NCBI GenBank assembly: GCA_023264135.1
Contig: JALQSZ010000046.1
Location: 1-9,526, forward strand
Direction: 5' to 3'
Source: Acidimicrobiales bacterium
GTDB taxonomy: Bacteria; Actinomycetota; Acidimicrobiia; Acidimicrobiales; Acidimicrobilacustridaceae
Length of the DNA: 9,526 nucleotides
The notes beneath the pieces are model-generated. The model made no database searches. It worked only from the letters and a program-made list of their open reading frames with translations, and was not told where the DNA came from. The stretch's first letter is position 1. Every line of letters begins with the position of its first letter. Of this stretch, positions 5,333 to 9,526 are shown in pieces. The translations under genes and the position numbers were made by a program.

Positions 5333-6321
5333 CTGCGATTTTCTTTCGCGAGCTTTGCCAGCAACTGACGTGTTCGTTCGAGGTTTTCTGAGCGTTCGGC
5401 GGCGTCGTCGCCAACCGCGAACATCATTGCGGAAAGATCGGTGACCCCCGACGCTTCGTAGGAGGCAACGCGTTCGGCGACTTGGTCTTCGGTTCCGATA
5501 ATGGCGACCTCAGAAGGCGAACCGCTTTCGCCAAGTTCAAGCATTCGCGCGTAGTTCGGAATGTGTCGGTACATATCGAACTTGGAGTCGGCAACTGCCT
5601 TTCCTTTGGCCGCGTTATCGCAAACCGCGACCGGAAGACCAGCGATGACACGCGGTGTTGGGCGGCCAACGCCAGCAGCTGCGGCAGAGAGTTTGGGAAG
5701 CACATGCGTGGCGTGCGTGTGCTCGTCGCACATCCAGGTGATGGTGCCTGCTGCGCGTTCGCCGGCGAGTTTCAACATGAGCGGCGCCAACGCCGCGAGA
5801 TAGACGGGAACCTCGGTTGCGCCCGGCACATCGAGAATGGAATGGACGGAATAACGATCGCCGATGAATTCGACTGTTCCGCCGAACCCTCCAGGGCCGC
5901 CATTGGTCTCGTTCGCTTGGCGTTGCGCAGTCGAACACGCATCGAGAACGTCGACGTAGTCACGAACATGGTGGATCACCGCGTCGTAGTTCGCTCCGTA
6001 CCAATTCTCGGCCACGTTTCGGTGCGATGGTCCGATCCCGAAGGCCAAACGGCCATTGCATGCTGCCTGTGTGGTGAGCGCGTGTTGGGCCATGCCATAG
6101 GGATGATGCGACCAGGTCGGAACAACAGCGGTGCCAAGTTCAATGCGCGAGGTCTCGCGGCCAACGATGGCAAGGGCAGTGAGCGCGTCGAGGCTCCACG
6201 GAATATGCGGAACCCAGCCAGTGTCGATGCCGTTCTCTTCTGCCCATTTCGCGTTGGCAACAAGGACGTCGATAGTGGATCCGTGGATACCGGTTTCAGA
6301 GATGAAGAGGCCGATTCGCAT
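5329..6321 (-). CDS. F420-dependent LLM-class oxidoreductase
   Basis: This complete 330-residue luciferase-like oxidoreductase probably uses coenzyme F420 in hydride transfer to or from an unknown substrate in the cytoplasm. The first strand MRIGLFIS, the HHPYGMAQHALTTQAACNGR helix (72-91), the FGIGPSH turn (94-100) that binds cofactor phosphate, and the C-terminal IIGTEDQVAERV segment (274-285) are characteristic. The HP(Y/L)xxAQxALTxQA pattern fits the actinobacterial subfamily often named TIGR03564, from memory, and differs from the partial LLM protein at the left edge, so the two are not recent duplicates. The ATG start at 6321 comes one base after the stop of the molybdenum hydroxylase gene, with a weak GGA site before it, so translation is probably coupled and the two may serve one pathway. 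The TAG stop overlaps the rlmB TAA on the other strand. Confidence 0.9.
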   Translation of the reverse strand: MRIGLFISETGIHGSTIDVLVANAKWAEENGIDTGWVPHIPWSLDALTALAIVGRETSRIELGTAVVPTWSHHPYGMAQHALTTQAACNGRLAFGIGPSHRNVAENWYGANYDAVIHHVRDYVDVLDACSTAQRQANETNGGPGGFGGTVEFIGDRYSVHSILDVPGATEVPVYLAALAPLMLKLAGERAAGTITWMCDEHTHATHVLPKLSAAAAGVGRPTPRVIAGLPVAVCDNAAKGKAVADSKFDMYRHIPNYARMLELGESGSPSEVAIIGTEDQVAERVASYEASGVTDLSAMMFAVGDDAAERSENLERTRQLLAKLAKENRS

Positions 6322-6322
6322 G

Positions 6323-8578
6323 TCAAAGTCCGTTGATGGCGCGCCACACTTTTTCGGGAGTGAGTGGCATGTCGATGTGGTGGATGCCGAGATGAGACAC
6401 CGCGTCGATCACCGCGTTCTGCACGGCGGGAGTTGAACCGATGGTTCCGGACTCGCCGATTCCCTTTGCACCCAATGGGTTGATTGGAGACGGCGTCTCG
6501 AGTTCGACGCGTTCGAACAAGGGGAACTCTGCTGCAGATGGCATCAAGTAATCGAGCAACGTGGTGCTCAGCGGATTGCCATCTTCGTCGTAGCGGACTT
6601 CCTCGAACAGCGCTTGTGAAATGCCTTGGGCAAGCCCACCGTGTACCTGACCGTCGACGAGCAGGGGATTGAGGATGGTTCCCGCGTCGTCGCACGCAAC
6701 AATGCGACGCAGTTCAACCTTTCCGGTCTCGGAGTCGATTTCGACAACAGCAACATGCGTACCGAAGGGGAAGGTCGGACCGCTTGCGGTGAAATCGGAA
6801 AGCGCAAAGAGTTGCGCGCCCTCATCGTTCGACACTGCACCGAGTTCTTCCCAACCAAGGCTGACGGCGGGAGTACCTGCCACATGCCACTTTGCTGTCT
6901 CGGTATCGAGGACAACATCTGCGGGGTTTGCTTCAAGAAGTTCTGCTGCTCGTTGACGCGCGATCTCTACAACTTTGCCGGTTGCATCGAAGACAGCGCT
7001 GCCTGCGATTTGGAGCGAACGTGAACCGCCAGTGGTTTCGCCAGTTGGCACGAGGTCGGTATCGCCGTACACGACTTCGATTCGGTCGAGAGGAATGCCG
7101 GTTTGATCAGAGACGAGCATTGACCACGAGGTGACGTGTCCTTGCCCGTAGGGGTTTGAACCGGTGACCACTCGAGCGCTTCCGTCGGCGAGGATTTCGA
7201 TCGACCCGTATTCGCTTCCGAGACCCGCACCGGTGATCTCGACATAGGTCGCAACCCCGATACCGAGCAAGCGGGTATCGCCCGAAGCGCGGCGGCGAGC
7301 TTGTTCTTCGCGTAGTTCGTCGTAGCCCGCGGCGGCGAGTGCTCGATTGAGCGATTCCTCGTAGTTGCCGCTGTCGTAGGTCGTTCCGGTTTTGGTCGTG
7401 AACGGAAACGCCTCGGGTTGCACAAAATTGCGACGACGCACTTCGGCGGGATCGAGCCCAGCTTTGTCAGCGAACAAATCAACAGAGCGTTCGAGTGCTG
7501 CGCTTGCCTCGGGGCGGCCGGCACCGCGATAGGCGCCCGTCGGTGTGGTGTTGGTAGCGACGGATTTCGATGACACCTCAACGGCAGGAATGTCGTACAC
7601 GCCTGTAGCCATGATGCGTGTTGCATAGGGCAGCACTGCGCCCATGCTTGGATACGCGCCTGCGTCTTGAATGATTTCGATTTTGTACGCAAGAAGATCG
7701 CCATCGGCGGTGCCGCCCAAGGTCACCGTTTGAATTTGGCCGCGACCATGACCCATGCCGGTCATGTTCTCTGAGCGCGTTTCTGTCCAGCGCACTGGTC
7801 GATTCGTGCGTCGCGACAATTCGCCAAGAAGAACCGCTTCGGGGGCTGCGTGTGCTTTTGCTCCGAAACCACCGCCGACGTCGGGACAAATGACGCGCAT
7901 TTGATCGGGTTCAAGTCCATAAATCTCAGACACGGTGTTGCGAACGGGATGCGTTCCCTGACATCCAAGCTCAAGAATCAGTCGGCCGTCTTCCCACCAC
8001 GCAATTGCGCTTCGGTTTTCAATCGGAGCTGGTGCAAGTCGCTGATTCATTGTCGTTTGAGTGACGACGACATCGCAGTCGGCAAATGAAAGTGGATCAC
8101 CGGGGTGATCGGAGTGCATCGCAATATTCGTTTCGACATGGGGGAAGAGAAGCACCGCGTCGTCGGCAAGCGCATCGCGGGGATCAATGATCGCTGGCAG
8201 TGGATCAATGTCGACGATGACGAGCTCGGCGGCATCGACTGCTGCGGCTCGCGTCTCGGCCACCACCGCGACAATTGGTTCGCCCACATAACGAACTCGG
8301 TCGCGAGCGAGAACGGGTCGAGAGATCGTCTGATTGATCATGATGAAGGGCTTGATCTCTCCGATGGTGAGATCAGCATTGGTCACGACATCCACAACCC
8401 CCGGCGCACTTCGGGCTTCTGTGATGTCGATTGACGAGATTTCGCCATGCGCCACCATTGACCGCACATAAACGACGTGCAGAGCGCCGTCGATGGTGAT
8501 GTCGTCGACGTACTGGCCACCGGTTGTCAGGAGTGCCGGATCTTCTTTTCGTACGACTCGATTCCCCAAAATGCTCAT
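6323..8578 (-). CDS. Xanthine dehydrogenase-family molybdenum hydroxylase, large (molybdopterin-binding) subunit, CoxL form II-like
   Basis: This 751-residue protein is the catalytic large subunit of a molybdenum hydroxylase, an enzyme class that inserts oxygen from water into aldehydes, aromatic rings or, in form I CoxL, carbon monoxide. The N-terminal a/b-hammerhead domain (about 18-130, opening with GGQYVDDI) is followed by the molybdopterin-binding part: GGGFGAK (235-241), AYRGAGR (349-355), GQGH (478-481) and KGIGESG (705-711), whose E709 is the catalytic Glu. AYRGAGR is the form II signature; true CO dehydrogenase has AYRCSFR, so CO oxidation is not supported. The FAD (medium) and 2Fe-2S (small) subunits are not encoded next to it, though they may lie elsewhere. 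The ATG at 8578 follows a TAGCGT box by 6 bases, suggesting leaderless mRNA. It is upstream of, and coupled to, the F420-dependent oxidoreductase. The substrate is unknown. Confidence 0.94.
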   Translation of the reverse strand: MSILGNRVVRKEDPALLTTGGQYVDDITIDGALHVVYVRSMVAHGEISSIDITEARSAPGVVDVVTNADLTIGEIKPFIMINQTISRPVLARDRVRYVGEPIVAVVAETRAAAVDAAELVIVDIDPLPAIIDPRDALADDAVLLFPHVETNIAMHSDHPGDPLSFADCDVVVTQTTMNQRLAPAPIENRSAIAWWEDGRLILELGCQGTHPVRNTVSEIYGLEPDQMRVICPDVGGGFGAKAHAAPEAVLLGELSRRTNRPVRWTETRSENMTGMGHGRGQIQTVTLGGTADGDLLAYKIEIIQDAGAYPSMGAVLPYATRIMATGVYDIPAVEVSSKSVATNTTPTGAYRGAGRPEASAALERSVDLFADKAGLDPAEVRRRNFVQPEAFPFTTKTGTTYDSGNYEESLNRALAAAGYDELREEQARRRASGDTRLLGIGVATYVEITGAGLGSEYGSIEILADGSARVVTGSNPYGQGHVTSWSMLVSDQTGIPLDRIEVVYGDTDLVPTGETTGGSRSLQIAGSAVFDATGKVVEIARQRAAELLEANPADVVLDTETAKWHVAGTPAVSLGWEELGAVSNDEGAQLFALSDFTASGPTFPFGTHVAVVEIDSETGKVELRRIVACDDAGTILNPLLVDGQVHGGLAQGISQALFEEVRYDEDGNPLSTTLLDYLMPSAAEFPLFERVELETPSPINPLGAKGIGESGTIGSTPAVQNAVIDAVSHLGIHHIDMPLTPEKVWRAINGL

Positions 8579-8584
8579 GGGAGG

Positions 8585-8590
8585 ACGCTA
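8585..8590 (-). promoter_or_regulatory. Putative -10 box (TAGCGT) of the molybdenum hydroxylase gene, leaderless type
   Basis: Read on the minus strand, TAGCGT lies 6 bases before the ATG at 8578, and the spacer CCTCCC is pyrimidine-rich, the opposite of a ribosome site. Transcription would start at or next to the ATG. Confidence 0.45.
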
Positions 8591-8641
8591 CCGGGAGCGA
8601 GCAGGTGGGGCCCGAAGTTGAGGTAGTTGCGTTCTGGCCGT

Positions 8642-8652
8642 GTTGCGGCAAC
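8642..8652. repeat. Short perfect inverted repeat GTTGC-G-GCAAC
   Basis: An 11-base perfect inverted repeat with 5-base arms and a one-base centre lies in the 106-base divergent gap, 33 bases before the acyl-CoA synthetase start and 64 bases from the hydroxylase start. The loop is too short for an RNA hairpin terminator, so if real it would be a protein-binding site. Symmetry does not extend to the flanking bases, and chance occurrence is likely enough to keep confidence low. The rest of the gap (8591-8641 and 8653-8672) shows nothing I can name. Confidence 0.25.
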
Positions 8653-8672
8653 CATCACCGGTCTCATCTCGT

Positions 8673-8678
8673 GGGGAG
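8673..8678 (+). promoter_or_regulatory. Ribosome binding site of the acyl-CoA synthetase gene
   Basis: GGGGAG lies 6 bases before the ATG at 8685 and decides this start. Unlike the other promoter-proximal genes here, this one has a good ribosome site, so its mRNA should have a leader. I could not find a convincing -10 box. Confidence 0.6.
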
Positions 8679-8684
8679 TTTGAA

Positions 8685-9526
8685 ATGGCTGGAACAACAT
8701 GGATCTGGGAGCCGCCAGCGGGGGCTGAGGTTCTCTTTTCGCCGGGTGCACCGTTTGAAATTGTGAACGAACCCGTCTTGGGCGTCGAGTGCAAGGTCTT
8801 TAAGAACCGTCTGGGCAACGTGAGAGAAGTGCTGACGACTTTCGCTGCTCGTCACGGTGATCTTCCCAATCTGGTCTTCCCCGATATCACGCTTTCGTTC
8901 AAAGACGTTGAGGCATCCACTTCGCGAGTCGCTGCCTGGTTTGCCGAACGCGGAGTTGTGAAGGGCGATCGCGTTGCGTTCGCATCGGCAAACGTCGCGT
9001 CGTATGTCATTGGTTGGTGGGCGACCTTGGCGAGCGGCGCAATTGTGTCGAGTCTCAACGGATGGTGGACGCCGGCTGAATTGCTTCACGGCATCGAACT
9101 TTCAAAGCCTCGTCTCGTCTTCGCTGATGGACCGCGAATGAAGCGACTTTTGGAAGCTGGACTTCCCGACGACGTCGAGGTTCACGATCTTTCCGAACTT
9201 GATCATCTCCTCGGTCCGGCTCGTGAGGATGATCCTGCGCTGCCGTCAGTGGAGATCGATGAAGACGATCCGGCAGTGTTGTTATTCACGAGCGGCACGA
9301 CAGGTCGACCGAAAGCAGCCTGTCTTTCGCATCGCAACTTTGTACATTTTCCGTTGGCCGCAACATTGGCCGGCGCGATTGGTGCTGTCCTTGCCCCGCA
9401 GCCACCGCCTGCACCCGACGCGCCAGCGCCGAAACAACCGTCGAGCATCATGGTTGGGCCGCTCTTTCACGTTTCTGGTGTCGTACCGCTTATTACGGCG
9501 CATTACACCGGTTCGAAGTTGGTGTT
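8685..9526 (+). CDS. Acyl-CoA synthetase (AMP-forming, class I adenylate-forming), N-terminal part (3' partial)
   Basis: The first 280 residues of an AMP-dependent acyl-CoA synthetase/ligase, which activates a carboxylic acid through an acyl-adenylate to its CoA thioester. The frame is open from ATG 8685 to the window end. The phosphate-binding loop TSGTTGRPK (202-210) is intact, preceded by DDPAVLLF and followed by LSHRNFVHF. PLFHVSG (259-265) is the next family motif. The fold's start is clear around LGNVREVLTTFAARHGDLP (43-61); residues 1-42 are an N-terminal extension, partly shared with long-chain type ligases as far as I remember. Between the two motifs lies a Pro/Ala-rich stretch (about 237-254). 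Later motifs that set specificity (YGxTE, the GD and Lys motifs) are outside the window, so the acid is unknown. It is divergent from the molybdenum hydroxylase gene and could activate a related acid. Confidence 0.93.
   Translation, partial: MAGTTWIWEPPAGAEVLFSPGAPFEIVNEPVLGVECKVFKNRLGNVREVLTTFAARHGDLPNLVFPDITLSFKDVEASTSRVAAWFAERGVVKGDRVAFASANVASYVIGWWATLASGAIVSSLNGWWTPAELLHGIELSKPRLVFADGPRMKRLLEAGLPDDVEVHDLSELDHLLGPAREDDPALPSVEIDEDDPAVLLFTSGTTGRPKAACLSHRNFVHFPLAATLAGAIGAVLAPQPPPAPDAPAPKQPSSIMVGPLFHVSGVVPLITAHYTGSKLV

Noticed and set aside
5482..6336. Long open frame of 284 codons on the plus strand opposite the F420-dependent oxidoreductase
   Set aside because: The protein has no recognisable motif and odd Cys/Arg-rich composition. 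It is the complement of a gene with clear family motifs.
6323..8578. Carbon monoxide dehydrogenase large subunit (coxL form I)
   Set aside because: The active-site loop is AYRGAGR, not the AYRCSFR of true CO dehydrogenase, and coxM and coxS are not adjacent.
8642..8652. GTTGCGGCAAC as an intrinsic terminator
   Set aside because: A one-base loop cannot form a normal RNA hairpin, no T-run follows, and it lies between divergent genes.
1..9526. Apparent abundance of GATC and CGATCG
   Set aside because: Noticed by eye in many coding places, but I did not count it, and codon preference for Asp/Ile/Arg in this GC range could explain it.

Overview
The window looks like chromosome from a free-living actinobacterium, most likely of the class Acidimicrobiia. 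The signs are two F420-dependent luciferase-like oxidoreductases of types common in Actinomycetota, a Crp regulator that resembles mycobacterial Rv3676/GlxR, an RlmB with a long Lys/Arg/Ala/Gly/Pro tail, and promoters of the leaderless TANNNT type. The placement rests on protein resemblance recalled from memory, not on a search. I see no rRNA, tRNA, CRISPR array, insertion sequence or phage gene.

Left part (1-2254, plus strand): the 3' half of an F420-dependent oxidoreductase, a crotonase-fold protein and a short-chain dehydrogenase/reductase overlap at TGATG and ATGA junctions and form one transcription unit. It looks like a CoA-thioester or lipid-type catabolic cassette of unknown substrate. 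The crotonase lacks both hydratase glutamates and keeps an Asp at the isomerase position.

Middle (2257-5332): a Crp/Fnr regulator on the minus strand is divergent from an ispD-ispF-rlmB operon on the plus strand. IspD and IspF catalyse two steps of the non-mevalonate isoprenoid pathway, and RlmB methylates 23S rRNA. The 113-base divergent region carries a leaderless-type -10 box on each side, a Crp-like palindrome, and an 8-codon mini-ORF whose stop overlaps the chosen ispD start.

Right part (5329-9526): a minus-strand pair encodes a CoxL-like molybdenum hydroxylase large subunit (AYRGAGR active-site loop) followed one base later by a second F420-dependent oxidoreductase. Divergent from it begins an acyl-CoA synthetase, cut off by the window end. 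Together these suggest oxidation or activation of an organic acid, but the substrate cannot be read from the sequence.

The genome is tightly packed. One convergent pair is separated by 2 bases and the other overlaps by 4, leaving no room for terminators between them. Only two non-coding gaps exist, 2917-3029 and 8579-8684. I found no clear new multi-gene system. The most unusual points are the crotonase active site, the altered IspF motif, the ispD leader ORF and the molybdenum hydroxylase without visible partner subunits.
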